In this document: positions 48,831 to 62,510 of the stretch, piece after piece
Layout: every line of letters begins with the position of its first letter
How positions within the stretch are numbered: position 1 is the first letter of the stretch
Origin: Taenia hydatigena
Taxonomy: Eukaryota > Platyhelminthes > Cestoda > Cyclophyllidea > Taeniidae
DNA length: 64,000 nucleotides
Direction of reading: 5' to 3'
Assembly: GCA_036345935.2 (NCBI GenBank)
Contig: JADWOT020000001.1
Span: 33,523,412-33,587,411 of the forward strand
Made by a program: the position numbers and the translations under genes
The notes under the pieces: model-generated
What the model saw: the letters and a program-made list of their open reading frames with translations, nothing else
Databases searched by the model: none
What the model was told of the DNA's origin: nothing

Positions 48831-50140
48831 ACCACCACTGTCAATTGAGATCTCGAGATGTGGTTACTATACCGTCCCACGGTAACGAAGTTGCAGGTCA
48901 TGAAGATCCTTATCTCGACGTCTATGTCCAACACAACTACAGCGTATTTTAGGCCATGGATTGCTTGGCAGAGAGCTCAACCCGATGTGAGCCATTGTCT
49001 CGTCTTCCAATCTCAAGGCATCTGTTCGACTCACTTGATCCTTACTGTGAGGCAAGTCTTTCCTTGTGCAAATTAAATGCTTTTGGGGTGGAGTCATTGG
49101 TGCTGCATTCTCCGCTAGGCTTCCAGTGATGGGTGAATGCCGTTCTCCTTGTCAACATCCGATAAGTCGGAATGACTGTGGGTAGTCGGACTGCTAGGGG
49201 GTCGACTGCTCGAAATGACAATTAGGGTGTTTTCGCACAGACTACTTCAATGATTACCCACATGTAAAGGCGAATTCGACGCAATGGAATCGTTCAGAAA
49301 TTTCTGGAGTGGGTTGAATAGCTGCTGGTGATTCAATTCAACCAGGCGTCATTGCCCTCTCTACCTACGCCAACATGCCAGCTGTGCAGCCACCTTTGTT
49401 TGGCTTGTCACGGACGTCTTTTCAACGACCTTGTGCAAGAACTAAAATCATCGAATGTGAGAGCATTTGGCTAGAGAAAGAAGTAGACGATGGTTTGAAG
49501 CTAAGAGGCGAAGTGAACTTGGGAGGAGACAACTGCTGGACATGTTGGTTACTCTGGTGGATTTTATGTGTCACTGTCATCAAAATGACAGTGCATCAAT
49601 CGCAAAAACTTAGACGCATTAGGTCGAATGTAAGCCACGCAGATGAGGTGTCGGCGTGAGAGGTATCGGTGTAACAGCTCCCATCCACGCTATAATGTTC
49701 GCTGTTTAACCGGGCCGAGTGTAGGCGTAGAACAAAACCACTCGAGTCGCTCGTGTCGTGTTGACTTTCTTTGCGACTGCACGCTAATCACAACCAGCAG
49801 ATCCAAGGATTCCGATGTGGTTGATGCTAGAAAGTACTCAAAAGGGCTCTGTTCTGACCCACTTACCGTTTCCTTCTCCTGCTTACTCGAATAATCCGAA
49901 CCACCTCTTACATGCGAAAATCACATTACAAGGGCTGTCTTGTGGTGACGATGTCACTCATGCACGATGCGAACGTACCGACATAAGACATTAACATTCA
50001 TTAGATGGCTTAAAGGGGAAAGTCGGGCAAAAGCTGAGATTTCTCAGGGCTGCAATCCACTTTAACAATAGATGAATGCTGGGTCTCTCTCATATTGCAG
50101 AGGAAACATTTGCAGATGAGAATCGAGCGACCTTATTAGT
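48830..50140. other. No gene recognised
   Basis: Short open frames only, without splice pairs or motifs. Confidence 0.3.
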
Positions 50141-50700
50141 CCAAATAAACGCGTTGTGCTAACATCACTTGTTTAGTGGTTGGGTTACAATTGGGTGCAA
50201 AAGGAGGCCCACCACGATTGCAGACACCACTTGTGAAGGGTCTCGGTCCACATTGACTGAGAGTTGGCTTGCAGGAAGGGTGATGCTGTTGTATTGTCAG
50301 CAGCGATGCATTGCCATATTCGAAAAGATGTTTTACAGGGTGAGCGTCTTCACATAAACCAGTAGATGGAATGCAGGTAAATGCAATCTCTGTCACTACA
50401 GACATTTGCAATGGAGGTGGGATGATGAGGGTTGGGCACGTTCTGAGAAACACTGATGCTGTTGCTGCACCGCCGCTGTCTCTGTGATTAGCGCCGCCGC
50501 AAGGAGACAGAGATGCAGGCACATGCATCATTTTGCTAATTAGAGCGTTTAGATTGACCACCACATCACTCGCTAACGTTAACAATTCTACAGAGACTTT
50601 GCTTGCAATGTGCGCATTTGATTACGTAGTCCTCAATGTTCAGCAAGGAGCGTTCGAGGAACACAGATCTGGTTTCAGAACTGTCATCATCTGCATGTAG
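50140..50700 (+). repeat. Family A copy, upstream part and core
   Basis: Direct match to 59,730-60,240, sharing GCAGACACCAC, CCACATTGACTGAG and GCTGTCTCTGTGA segments. It ends in GTAGTCCTCAATG (50,627-50,639) and GCGTTCGAGGAACAC. No TATA-like box remains in front of this core. Confidence 0.6.
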
Positions 50701-53700
50701 AAAAGTAAAGTACTCACTGAACCAGTATCATTTCATAGGTGAAGAGTGCCCTCTTACTGCCCCTACTCCACCCGTTCAGAGGAAATGAAAGCTAAATAGG
50801 AAAATGCGGAGGTGAGGGATACCGAATGCAATCACATGAACCAACAGATCCATCGAAACGTGTCACAGACTCAGCTTTAACCCTTCTTTGGTGCAATGGT
50901 GAGAGAGGCAGAGTGATGAGAGTTATGCTGATCCGCAAGTTAACAGAGGAGTTGGAACTGTCCTCACGCCAAGGTCGACAATAATGGCAACGCCTTTAGT
51001 GCTGATTTGGATGACAATATGCTCTTAGTGACTCAGCTGCAAACTTGGCCAGCCATTTGCACTGAAATCGTTCGTTAGAGAGAAAACTTGCTAATAACTG
51101 CTGGTCCACCTGCTAATCGCCTAGTCCCTCTGTTAAAAATAGCTTGCATCCTAGCCAACTCAAACAGACAAAAGCTCAGACGCTTATCGCTGACAAGCAG
51201 GAGGATGGAAAAGCAACCGCTTTAGTTGTTTTCTGCATCAGTTCTGCCCTTGCCGGATTGCCTTCACCAAGTTGCTAGATTATGTCACCTGAGGTTTGTT
51301 TGAGGATGACATATCATTGATTGCTGAAGACTTTTAGCTTCCCTTGCATGAGAGGTACAATAAGAGAATGGAGCTGAGTTGACAGTCCTACCGACTTCCT
51401 GTCCATCGACAGCGCAAATCAACTCCTAACTCTAAATTCCGGTTTACACACTGCAGTATGCACTATGTGCTGAGATTCTTCTTCGCCGGCTCCACGACTG
51501 TCTATTGAGACATCTATCATCACGTATCGATGCATTTGGTCTTTCAATAAGCCGTACTGCTAGCAGCGTTTGTTCAACGAGGCATTTGCATTCTCGTTGT
51601 AATGACCGCAACGGGCACCAACCCTCTTCACAGGGTTCTGGATGACTTCGAGTTTAGTAGATCACCGCGCACAGAGGTAGAGTAAAAAATGATGGTAATC
51701 TTTGTTAACTTGGGTATTGTTGGCGCAACCGGCTAAAGCAATCGCCAAACCGAACATTACCATCACGATAATAGCGACACAGATGGCGATTGAAGACCAA
51801 TAAGCGACGATCTCGCTGGCACTTCATTGTTAATGTCGTTTTGATCAGTGCCGCCACGAGGAGGCAGTCAAGTAATTCACAGCAGATTTGAACAGCCACA
51901 TTAACAAATAAAGTTGATGTTACTCTGGCCGGTTCCTTACCACAATGAGAAGATAGTTTCAGTTCTTCTCTTATTCCAATTATTGCATAAGGCCTCCAAC
52001 CGAGGACCTCTAACCATGCATTTGAAAGGTATTGCTAATTTTACGGTCTTAGATCCTCGATGATGACACAATAGCTAATCCTTGCTATAGCTATTAGACC
52101 ATAGTCAATCGGAACATCGCTGAAATGGCATCTGGCCTTCCACATCATTGCGATAGTTGGCACTAGTAAAAGGGCTAGAACACTAAGTGCAGTGGTCATC
52201 GAGTCTCAAAGCACGCTAACCTCATTGGCCCGGCCATTTGCCCTAGACGACGGCAACGTAATCAGTACCGTCAACTGCCAAATGCCAAGCGCACACAAAT
52301 CTCAAAATCGGACATTTTAAGGAAGAGGACCTATCAGCCTTGCACTTCTAACCTTAAAATCACGTCAATGCATGCTTTACTCCTTCTTCTCATCCACTCT
52401 TCCACCCCGCTCTTCTTCCCATCATACAAACCCTTCCCACAATCTAGCTCTTCATACCTTAAGCCATACCTTCCCATCTCTCTCATTTTGTTCCTTTACT
52501 ACCAGCCATCGCAACAAGTCTGCCCCCAAGAGCAGGCTAACACATTAGACAAAACAGTTTTCGATAATGAGCTGTCTTGCTTCTGATATGCTCTGCCTTT
52601 GTTTCTTGGGCATAGATAGGCATCATGCGTGTACATGAAAGATAAGAGGTAGAGGAGGAGGAGCAGTAAGGAGTTAAGTTGACAACAACCCTTTTCGACT
52701 GACAGTCTCTTCGCCCTTTATTCCTCTCATGTCAATGCGATCAATCCTCGGTTCGGTGATTTTGTCAATGGCGTCTGTGCGATACCGCATTTAAGTCATG
52801 GTAATCACTGCCATGAAGAGGACGAAATTCACTCATATATTTAAGTGGTTAGTCCTCCTAGTTGGACGAAATGCGGCCAGAGTACATTGACCTTATCACG
52901 GAACCATCGTCATCCACCTTCGAACAAACTGTGTGCCAGCTGACTAAACGCAACCCCTCTCCATCCATCTTTGTTCTTTTAATCACCGCAGGATGCCTCT
53001 ACCTGCTCTGCTTTTATTCGCCCCAAGGGAGCTAACTCTATTAAGGAAAAGAGAAAAACTTAAGTCGAGATCGAACGAAGGACCTGCATGGCAGGTAGCG
53101 TTCATACCAGGTCACCTTAGATGGCTTAAATGCATCATGGGAAGCTTCCTGCGGTCCCGTTGACATCTCGCAGTTACCCAAAGCTGTCAATTTAGGAAAA
53201 ATGATGCATTCTTTCATGCGCGTTGTTCTATTATCACATGGAAACTTCTTCCGACAGCCACTACATTTGGTTGTCATTCTACGCAATAGCCGTGGCCTCG
53301 TGGACACATTCCAGGCTGATTGAAGAATTGAAACCCTCTGATATAGCGTTATTACGAACAAATGGAAAGTTGGTTGATCGGTTGACGTGCGGTGAGCACC
53401 TAACGTTGCAAGTGGGTCACGATGTGTGAATGCATTACGATAATTTTTGCGGCATAAAAGAAATGCGGATGCACTGGCAACTCTTATTTATTGACACGGT
53501 AACCATCCTGCACGACTAATTTGAGGCATAATGATAACGCACCCTGCTGAAGCCACCTTTAAACGGTTTCCACAACATTAGTTAAGATGCAATCTCAATG
53601 CCGAGTGGGACTGCTCATTTGCACACCATTTCCAGCCGCAATGTCGGAAGTTTACCAGCAGATCTGTAGAAGTATGTACAAGGGATTTTGCATTTACTTC

Positions 53701-55000
53701 TTCTTCCTTGGATTTCAATTCCTTACTTTGCGCTTTGCAAGGGAACGGAAGTTGTTTTACGCTACTTGGAGGTATCTTTACCAATATGGATTTAGTTCAG
53801 TTCCTTAACAAGAAGAACGCCTTCTGAACACCCATCGTCTGATTAAGAGAACGATTTGACGGAACAAATCTGCAGACATGAAGAAACTGCCAGACATTCA
53901 TCATATGATAGCCAACCTGGCAGATGCATTCGGCAGTGGGAAGCATGCCTTTGCTTATCTGCCCCCTATTGACAGCAACAACCTTAGCAACAGCGACAGT
54001 GGAGACCAGAAGGCGACCTCTCACAATGATCGTTCCTCTAAAGGCTTCAATCACCAACATAGTCGCTATCAACGTGGTGGTAGCTACCATCTTCAGTTAG
54101 CTGGATCGTAGTTCACAGTGCTATCAAGTGAGTTTCGCAATCACTGGCTAGTCCATCAGCAGGCTAACGGGCCTAATCAGTCTTAATTGTGTCTGTACAC
54201 TTTCCCAGCATTATGCTGGCTTTCTTACCATGACAAGGCATGAGCCTCGTTGGAGCTGTTGGTCGGTTGAATGGGCAGTTGTTTCTCTGGTGCCATAGCA
54301 AGTGAGAAATCCTAGTCCACTTCTTGATTACCCAGCTCGACAAGCCTGCTTATTCGGTCGACTTTTGGATTAAAAGGAGCATGATAAATTTATTGGACAG
54401 TAAAAATGGGTAGGCAGTGAACCTCCATTGAACCATTTTGCTAAGTAGCTGACTCACCTGCAGCCAATTATATGCACTGCTGATCTGCAAGTTAACGAAG
54501 GGGCTACGAATGGTGCAGCGAAAACTGGTTGCGACAAAATGAAAAAAACATTAGTTGACATTAATGGTGTGCACACGAAGGCTGCCAATATTGACTACCT
54601 GAAGACCATGTCTAGACTTTATTGGAGACGAGGGTGAGACGAATATGTGACTGCGTGTAGCAACTGGGCAAGAAGCTGCACCTTGGCAACCCTTGATGTC
54701 TCGCTGTATTCTAAGATTAAAATGTGATAACATGTAATCAAGATAGAAGAATCAAGTCCCATGTGCCAAATTCATTATTTTGCATAGAACCTATATTTGG
54801 TATGCCATCATTTACTTGATTTGCTGCATTCTGTCTATGTTCACTACTGTTATATGGAACTCAAGCCTTGCCTTGCCTAGGTCGCCCATCATACCTCACA
54901 TCGCCTTCCTAACCACTCACTGCCACGCACGAAAATCTCAGACCTTTTTCTTAGCTCCTACGAGCAATGAGCCAGCCACATAGCTATCCTCACATTTCAG
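50700..55000. other. Mostly unassigned with one family B piece
   Basis: 52,690-52,930 matches the Z part of family B at 190-470 (CCTCTCATGTC, ATGCGGCC-type landmarks). 50,810-50,900 has a short match to 1,080-1,160. Elsewhere only short frames occur, for example 53,878-54,111 (+), which is Asn/Ser/His-rich and whose opposite strand is also open. Confidence 0.35.
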
Positions 55001-56260
55001 CGATGTGATGGCATTTTCGAAAAGAAAATTGCTTAGTGCAGATTTTTCTCTCCCGCACGAGCTTCGTATACTTGCATACCTGCAGTTCTCTCACGTGGTG
55101 ACCGCGGTGCTTCGAGTTATATCTAATGCGTGACTCATCCCATTTGGGTGCTTGCCTAAAGTCAGTCTCTTGACCTATGTGACCTATGTCCATAAAAATG
55201 GCATTGAAATGCAAACAAAACTGGCCAAATCTTTTTGCTCGGCAGGAATCGGTCTGCCGGACTGCGGCTAGTGCAAATAAAGCCTGCTCTCATTCTACCC
55301 TTTCTAGGCGAATAAAAGTCAAGTCTGTCACACATTTCGAGGATTTGTTGGTTTGTCTTATGCCTCCATCCCCGCAACCAAAAATCTCTGACCGCAAAAG
55401 AGCATTTATCCCTCATTTTCCACCATATCATTCTTCCTAAGTGCGAGTAGTGTGAGAGCAGACAGCCTCTCGTCTAACATGAAGGACTACTTCTTCAAGT
55501 AAATGCAGTGCAATTGTGCCGATGTGCCGAAATGGATTCCGAGTTGTCAACGTTAGCGAATGATTTTAGTGGCAAAACGCCAACTCAGTATTAAAAGCAG
55601 GGAGGGAGAGCCTTGACAAATCTTCTGCTTTTCCTTTACCTTCCTTCCCCTGCACTATGTTACGATGCCACGATTCAACAAGAGCTTTTTGCTTCATCAA
55701 GTCCTAATTCTTGTCACCTACTTGAGCGGAATCAGGTAAAACCCTATGGCGGAAACATTAGTGGTTTGCAAGGTCCTCATTGAGTAAGAAGTGGCGAATG
55801 GTGGCAGTACCTGCAGCCGCAGTCACGAACTACTGATCCGCTGATCAATGAGGCAGCTGTAGTATCAACTGATGGCAAGTACAAATGTCGGTAGCAATGT
55901 GTCCTTGCATCGAGGTGTGCGATATTGACACAAAATGCAGATTGACACATCAAATGTGTCACGCTTGCTGTTGGAGGTAAGACATGGGTCAGGTCGAGGG
56001 TCAATCGCCAATCTAAGTGGGAGAAGTAATGGCACTAACATTCAAGGCTATCTGAAATTCGGATAACGACGAAAATTCCAGCACTACTAAGCCCTGACCG
56101 CATTTTGTCCAACTATGAGGACTAATCACTCAACTACATAAAGAGGACATGTTCCCTTCGTAGCACCGATTACCAGGATTCAAATGCGGCAGCGTCCAGA
56201 CACTGCAGACTATATCGAGAAACTAAGGATTGATGGCTGAGGAGACGACGATGCAAATGA
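55000..56260 (-). repeat. Inverted near full-length partner of 190-1,420
   Basis: The reverse complement runs collinear with 190-1,420, including GCATTAGAT, GGACATAGGTCACATA, CATTTCGGCACATCGG and the GTAGTCCTTCATGTTAGA core (55,475-55,492). Confidence 0.7.
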
Positions 56261-57209
56261 AGAAGAAAAATCGCATCATACGTTGTTTACTGGAGTGGCA
56301 AGAGTAGCCATACCGCAGAGCATCTTTCTGGGCGTGTGTGTGTCGGACACCGAAAAGAAAGAGACGATTTGACTGTCAATCGGAAGAGGTCGGCCATTAT
56401 GTCAGCATGTCGCCTCCTCCTTCCACTTTCATACACAGACATACTGCCTACATGTATCTGAGAAACAAAGGCGCTTGGCAATCAGGTTCAATTAACCCCG
56501 GGCTGCACATCAAGTGATGTTCGTCCTCGACAATGTTCCACCATTGCCAAACCCCTTAGCATCCGTCCAGTCAACTATTTATCCTCTCATGCAGGCGGAT
56601 TCAATTTGCGAATGAGTGGCATTACTTGACGTATTTCCCAGACCTATACCAACCCTTGCAAACTCTAGCACCATCGTAACAAATATAAAAATAACGGTAA
56701 CTTTGAGATTTTGTGGTTTGTAAATTAACAAGGAGAGAGGAAGCGGAGAAACAGAAAACCTGTTTTCTTTTTAACAGCATCTCGCACGTGAGTGAAGAGC
56801 GCTAAGCGTCTACTGTGGACGGTCTGCAACGGCAGTGACAGCAAAGAGCAGTTCTCGTCTATGGTTCCAAAATATCCACCGACGCTATTCCTAGATTACT
56901 TGATGATAAAATCAGCAGCTTGAGAGCGATTTGGGTGGTGTTTGGGTTAAATAGGATGCGATCTAGGTGGATGGCAAGCCCATTGACGGGTAGACCAATG
57001 GTTCAACAGTAAGTAGTAATGTCTCCACTTAAGTGTTAAGTGTAAATTTCACTTGGCGCACTAGGTCCAGTGTGCTCGTTAGCCGGTGACTCGGCTGTTG
57101 GACAGTTTGTAGATTGGGAAACTGACTGCGACGGAGGTTAGGATTCGAGGCATTGTTCTCAACAACAGTCAACCACTAATCACAGACTTGAACAAAGTAT
57201 TATTCCTCA

Positions 57210-57500
57210 CAGCTAGCGTATTCGTTGGATGCTTCTCGTCTAGCATTGAAAACTACTTAGTCCAGCACATATATAACGAATTCGCCGACGTGACGGAGTG
57301 GCTGTGGTGGTGGCTGATCTGACCCATTCTGTTCAGCAGAGCCGCGCGTGTGCATGCATCTCGACCTCCTGGCAGCAGCACCTATCACGGAGGCAGCAAC
57401 GAAGCAGTTACACCGTCAAGCCTTCTCATAACGTTCTTCATCCTCATCAAGCCACTCCGTCACTCATGCAACTAGCAATGGAGAATACCACCTACCTGTA
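57210..57500 (-). repeat. Family A promoter-like part, inverted copy
   Basis: On the minus strand: TGATGAGGATGAAGAACGTT, CTGCTGCCAGGAGGTCGAGA, TTATATATGTGCTGGACTAA and GTAGTTTTCAATGCTAGACG. Confidence 0.65.
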
Positions 57501-57529
57501 TTCGAGCCACACGTTTTGGGAAAGCAATG

Positions 57530-57830
57530 GCTAAGTAGGAGGAAATGGACGCCGAATTTATTGCAGCATGTCAGGAAATCGACCACTGAAAGCTCCTACC
57601 AACCAAACAAACTCAAGGCGTTTTAAGAAACATCAATTTCCGTTTTCCTTGCTAGACACAGCCTCCTAGTTGGGCTAAAGTCCGCCGACAGCACGAGGTG
57701 TAGAAATGTCGAACAGAAATCCACATTCTGCACGCCTGGCCACCACAGAATTTGGGTTAAGCTAAATGGACGCACTCAACTTTTGTGGCAGCCGATTCTC
57801 GCCCAGAGTGAATTTGAGCAAGCAGAAGGA
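57530..57830 (+). repeat. Family E repeat, copy 1
   Basis: Shares AACAAACTCAAGGCG, GCCGACAGCACGAGG-like and CTCAACTTTTGTGGCAG segments with 60,260-60,500 (+) and 60,630-60,930 (-). Confidence 0.6.
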
Positions 57831-59730
57831 ACAAAGCGCCACCGCCATTTCACAAAACGGATTGGCAGCCGGAGAAATGACATTTCGTACTGGCTCATGC
57901 GCCGCCCGAGTCGGGAGACAGGCCTATTCAAACAAATTATTATTAAATAACATTTGTCAGCGTTCAATACCTCCTGCTCAAATTCTCTTTGGGCGAGAAC
58001 CGACCGCCACAAAAGTTGAACATGGTTAATCAGCTAGTCCAAAATTCTGAGGTGGATGGAGGTTGCCGTGCTGCCCAATTAATGTTGCTGTGGTCAGTCT
58101 GGCTGCAGAATTCGGCAGCATGTCGCAGCAGCACCAATCACAGAAACATCGGTGGTAGAGCAATAGCACTGGTCCTCCTCCAAAGGCGCTTAATCCTCTT
58201 CGGACTAAAATAGGAGGTGTGTCTCCTTCAATTTACCTAACACCCCTAAAGTTACCCTCGAACAGTCGCGTCCTTGTATTCTCAGCCAGTTCTACTGAAG
58301 ACTAAAGTGGGAAGTGGAATCTAATGTCAAGCATCTAAAAAATCCATCTTGAAATCTCGGCAAGTGAGAGGGGAGTGAATGTTACTAGCACATCCGAACA
58401 ACGACATGGAGCAGATTCGATGCCTGGCCAATGGCCGTAGTTTAGCTTGCCATTGATATCATTTCTGTGACCTTATACAAGGACCAAAGCAATCAGAGTG
58501 TCAGAGCTCTTTAAAGGTAGAAGTGGTCAAGTAAATTGTTGGACGGTCTCTACGATACACCACACAAGTTAAAGTGGAGTCCAGCTCATTGCAGCATTAG
58601 GATTCGAAGTACCGGCAGGTCAGTGTAGATCACCCTGTTGTGTGGATAAAACGCGGTCTCAAGGTGATCAGCGTTGCCCATCTTGATGCGAAGACATCAA
58701 GATTAGTCATTCGTACTTCAAAGCAGGTGTCACCACATGCCTCGACGACAATTCGATGCTAAGAGGTTAAGTAAACTTGAGAGGAGACAACTGCTGCGCA
58801 TATTGGTAATTCCAGTTGACTACATGTACCACTTAGTGTTTCTTCCTCCTACTTATTCGATTGATCTCGACCACCACCTCCTACAGGTGACTATCGCGTC
58901 CCTCACACCTACTCACCTACTCACTTTCAAAGCACCATTGCTAATTTCAATCCCTTTTGCTCGATGCTTCTCAAAATGGTTATAAAAATGAGCACTTGAT
59001 GTGTCCAAAACTTTATTTGGATCATACAACTATGCCAGAGTGAAGAAGAATAGGAGGTAAGGAGCACGAGTAACCAAGCAGCAGAAAATGAAACAAAATC
59101 AGTGTCTAAGTTATTCCAAATTAGCGGTAAAAAAACTTATTGTCACCATGTCACCAAGTAGATCGCATTGCGACATCAATTCACTAGTGCATAGACCAGA
59201 TGCTTGCAGAAGAAGGCTGCGCAGACCAATTCATCCACCAACAGAGTAACCGCCAAGCCATCGAAGCAATCAACCGAGTGTGCTGAGCGCAAACACATGC
59301 AATATGTGAGACTTTGTGGGCTATCTGCTCCCTTTGCTCATGCCAAGTGTGTGAAAGTCAAGGAGGAGAATCAAGAGCTGCATTCCTACACTTCGATAAT
59401 TTTTAAAGTGATGCTGTCAATGCCACTTGGGGCATTGTTAAAATGCACAACATACAGGATCCTTGCAAACGAAGGCTTGAAATTCCTTTATTGACGAGCA
59501 GTGGGGTGAAAAAGATTTTATTGTAGTTGCTGTCTTCTGTCTCTTATGTGCCTGGTGGATCCTCAGGACTGCAAAGCCTACGAGAATTCGTTGAGGTCAA
59601 AAGGACACGTTTGATTATACCACCTATGCAAGAAGTGTTGGCATCCATATGAAACGGTGAAATTCACTAAGTTTGGTAACGAGTAACGGGTAAAACGCTC
59701 CTGCTTGTCCAAGTAGGCAAGTTGTGCAGA
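57830..59730. other. Unassigned; one inverted family A scrap
   Basis: 58,040-58,200 resembles the upstream family A segment in reverse orientation. The rest shows only short frames. Confidence 0.3.
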
Positions 59731-60240
59731 CAGCACTCGTTTAGTGATGGGACCACCAATGAATGCTGAATGGAAGGAGACGCACCATGACTGCAGACAC
59801 CACATTTGAACAATCTCGATCCACATTGACTGAGGGGTGGCTTCCACGACGTGTGAGGCTGTTGCAATGTCAGTAGCTGTGTGTCGACACATTCGCAAAG
59901 GTAAGTAGTAGAACGAAACGGGTAGATTGGATGCAGGTAGGTATCAGTATCCATCACTGGTGATATGAGTAACGAGATGGGGTGGTGAGGATTAAGCACG
60001 GTTGGAGGAGGACCGATGTTGTTGCTCCACCTCCGCTGTCTCTGTGAATAATCCTGCTGAAACACTCCGCCAAATTCCACGACCAGAGTGATCACATCAT
60101 TCATCAGCGGGGACGGACATCCACCTGCTTCCTCAGGTCGACACCTTTGCATCATATATGCCTGACCATTTCGTATTTAAAGTTAGACGAGAATTGTTCG
60201 TCAAACACGTGTCTGCCTGCCAAACTGTAGTCAAATAAGG
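59730..60240 (+). repeat. Family A copy
   Basis: Direct partner of 50,140-50,700. Ends with ATCATATATG (60,151-60,160) and a decayed core reading GTTAGACGAGAATTGTTCGT (60,182-60,201). Confidence 0.6.
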
Positions 60241-60259
60241 TTGATAAAAATGACCACCA

Positions 60260-60930
60260 AAAGCTGCTACCGACCCAACAAACTCAAGGCGTAATAAAAA
60301 GCATCAATTTTGTGTTTTCTCACTAGGTATAGCCTTATCATCAGGTTGAGGCCTACAGGCAGCACAAAGGACAAAAACGTCAACCTCAATTCACATTGCG
60401 CACATCCATCCACCTCAGAATTCAGGCTAGTTAAATGGCCACGCTCAAGTTTTGTGGCAGTTATTTCTCACTCAGAGCGAATTTGAGCAGGAGGTGCCGA
60501 ATGCCTAAATCTCCACTCAGGCAAAGCAGGAGAGATTACGAGATTTTATTTCTTTGGCTACTGATCCGTTCAGTAAAATGATGGTGAAGCATTGTTTTTT
60601 CTGCTTGGTCACTTTTCTCGACACCGTCTGCGCGCAAATGCTCAAATTCACTCCGATTGAGAAAGAGCTGCAGCGAAAAGTTGAGTGCGTCCATTCAGTT
60701 AGACTTAAATTCTGTGGTGGGAAGGTGTGCAGAATGTGGATATCCGTTAGGCCATTCCCCTCTTCCTGCTGTCGGTTAAGTTCAACCTGACCAGGAGGCT
60801 AAGCTTAGTAAGAAAAGACACACTTGATGCTTCGATTTGCCTTGAGTTTGTTTGATTGATAGAAGCTTTCAGTAATCGGTTTTTCGACATGCTGCAATAA
60901 TTTCGATGTTCATCCATTCCTGCTTAGCTG
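60260..60930. repeat. Family E inverted pair (hairpin-like)
   Basis: 60,260-60,500 (+) and 60,630-60,930 (-) are copies of the same repeat facing each other across about 130 bases. Confidence 0.6.
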
Positions 60931-60979
60931 TTGCTTTCTCTGAGCCAGTAGCTTGAGCACAGGTAGGGGACATTCTCTA

Positions 60980-61450
60980 TTACTAGTTGAGTGGGTAACG
61001 AGGTAGCTTGATGAGGATAAAGGACGTTGAGAAAAGGCTCGGCGATGTCACTGCTTCGTTGTTGCCTCTGTGATAGTTGCTGCTGCGTGGAGGCCGAGAT
61101 GCATGCATACGTGCAGCTCTGCTGATCTGAAGGGTTGGATTGACCACCTTCACGGTCGCTTCTTCACAACGGCGCATTTGCTGCATATATATGTGCTGGA
61201 CTAAGTAGTCCTCAATGCTAGCCGAGAAGCGTTCGACGAACACGCATCTTAATATGGAACTGTCTTCACCTGCCTTCAATTAAGAAGCGGACTCTCACTC
61301 ACACGTTTTAAGGGGAAGAAAGTCGAGAATGTCACACATTTCAGTGCATTTGTTCGAGGACAAGAGTTAACAAAGGACAACAATCTAGCTGTTTCATTTG
61401 CAATCAGCACAAGCCTTACTGCCCGTGTAAATCAACATGTTCAAGATTAA
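60980..61450 (+). repeat. Family A copy with best-preserved core
   Basis: Upstream segment with GCTGCTGCGTGGAGGCCGAG and GTGCAGCTCTGCTGATCTGA, then ATATATAT (61,185-61,192), GGACTAAGTAGTCC (61,198-61,211), CTCAATGCTAGCCGAGAAGC and TTCGACGAACACG. The body follows to ACAAAGGACAACAATCTAGC and beyond. Confidence 0.7.
61185..61211 (+). promoter_or_regulatory. TATA box and palindromic core of family A
   Basis: ATATATAT, five bases, then GGACTAAGTAGTCC. Conservation of the box and its spacing in copies at 27.6, 57.3 and (weaker) 16.3 kb suggests a promoter inside the element, as in an LTR. Confidence 0.4.
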
Positions 61451-62510
61451 TGCGACCGGGGCAGAGAAGGAATGTAATAGCCAAAGAGCTGCGATGGGAT
61501 GATTCATTCGAATGTACAAGGTGTTGGTCTAGAGGCAGAATTATGAGAAAGGGGAGGGAGGTCAGAGTCTACAGTCGCATACTCATAGAGTGGCCTGCAA
61601 TTGGTAGTTTTAATATAATCTGCAACTCATTACCCCTCCTCTCAGCTTTGTAGCCTCCTCCCCCTCCTGATAGGAGGAATAAAAGGCCGAATGGATGGAT
61701 CAAATTTTGGCATTTGGGTTTGTTCTTCGGATGCAATGAGGAGCACGAGTGGACCCTCGTGCACTGTAACACATCTGCCACGTCTCAATAACAACGATAA
61801 TTGGTGGTTGACCTGGATCCCAAACGCTCCACACTTGGTTCATTTCAGTGACAGCTCTCTAGCCACGGGTACCACGGACAATGACGATAGCGTTCCTCTT
61901 CATGGACCTAACACAGTTCTACCATTCCCTGTTTATTTTCACCTAAATAGCTATTGGTGTAACAAGTATAATGAAAGTTAATTTAAGAGTGAGAAGATGT
62001 ACCCACAATGCTCAGTTTTTTCGAAGTAGGACATGAGTCGCATGGCTAGCTTGCTAAAATGGGGATGTAAAATTTAACAGAATAACTCTCAGGCTTAGAA
62101 TAATTGCAATTTTTGATTGTGCTACTGAGGTCATTGGAATAATCTATCAGTGCTTACTCATTCGGTGTCTGTGTGACCGAAACTGACGCTCCTTTTTAAG
62201 GCGGCCGCTTGTTTGTCTAATCGACATTTCTGCTGCCTCAGCACCGTTTTGTGCGGTGGTTGGCTTTGGTAGAGCGGGCAATCAAGTGTTCAAAGACGAG
62301 TGTTTGCGTGTATGAATTTTATTTTACTCATAACGAAACTGCATCTGTACCGACTGCCTTGCAATTTATCCAAAACGAACACACTTAATTCTCTCTCTAG
62401 TCACCATACCAGCATCAAGCAGTTTGAGAGGTGTGTCATCTGGTGCTTAACACACATTTAGCCACATTAACCGTCAGGTGTCTGTGTTACTATGCAACTG
62501 AAATCCTTAC
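61450..62510. other. No gene recognised
   Basis: The frame 61,691-61,981 (+) is Asn/Ser/Thr-rich without recognised motifs. Confidence 0.3.

Noticed and set aside
50136..50585. 149-codon minus frame with Cys/Pro spacing resembling zinc-binding motifs
   Set aside because: The paralog at 59,667-60,155 does not keep the Cys positions, and both lie in family A repeat DNA.
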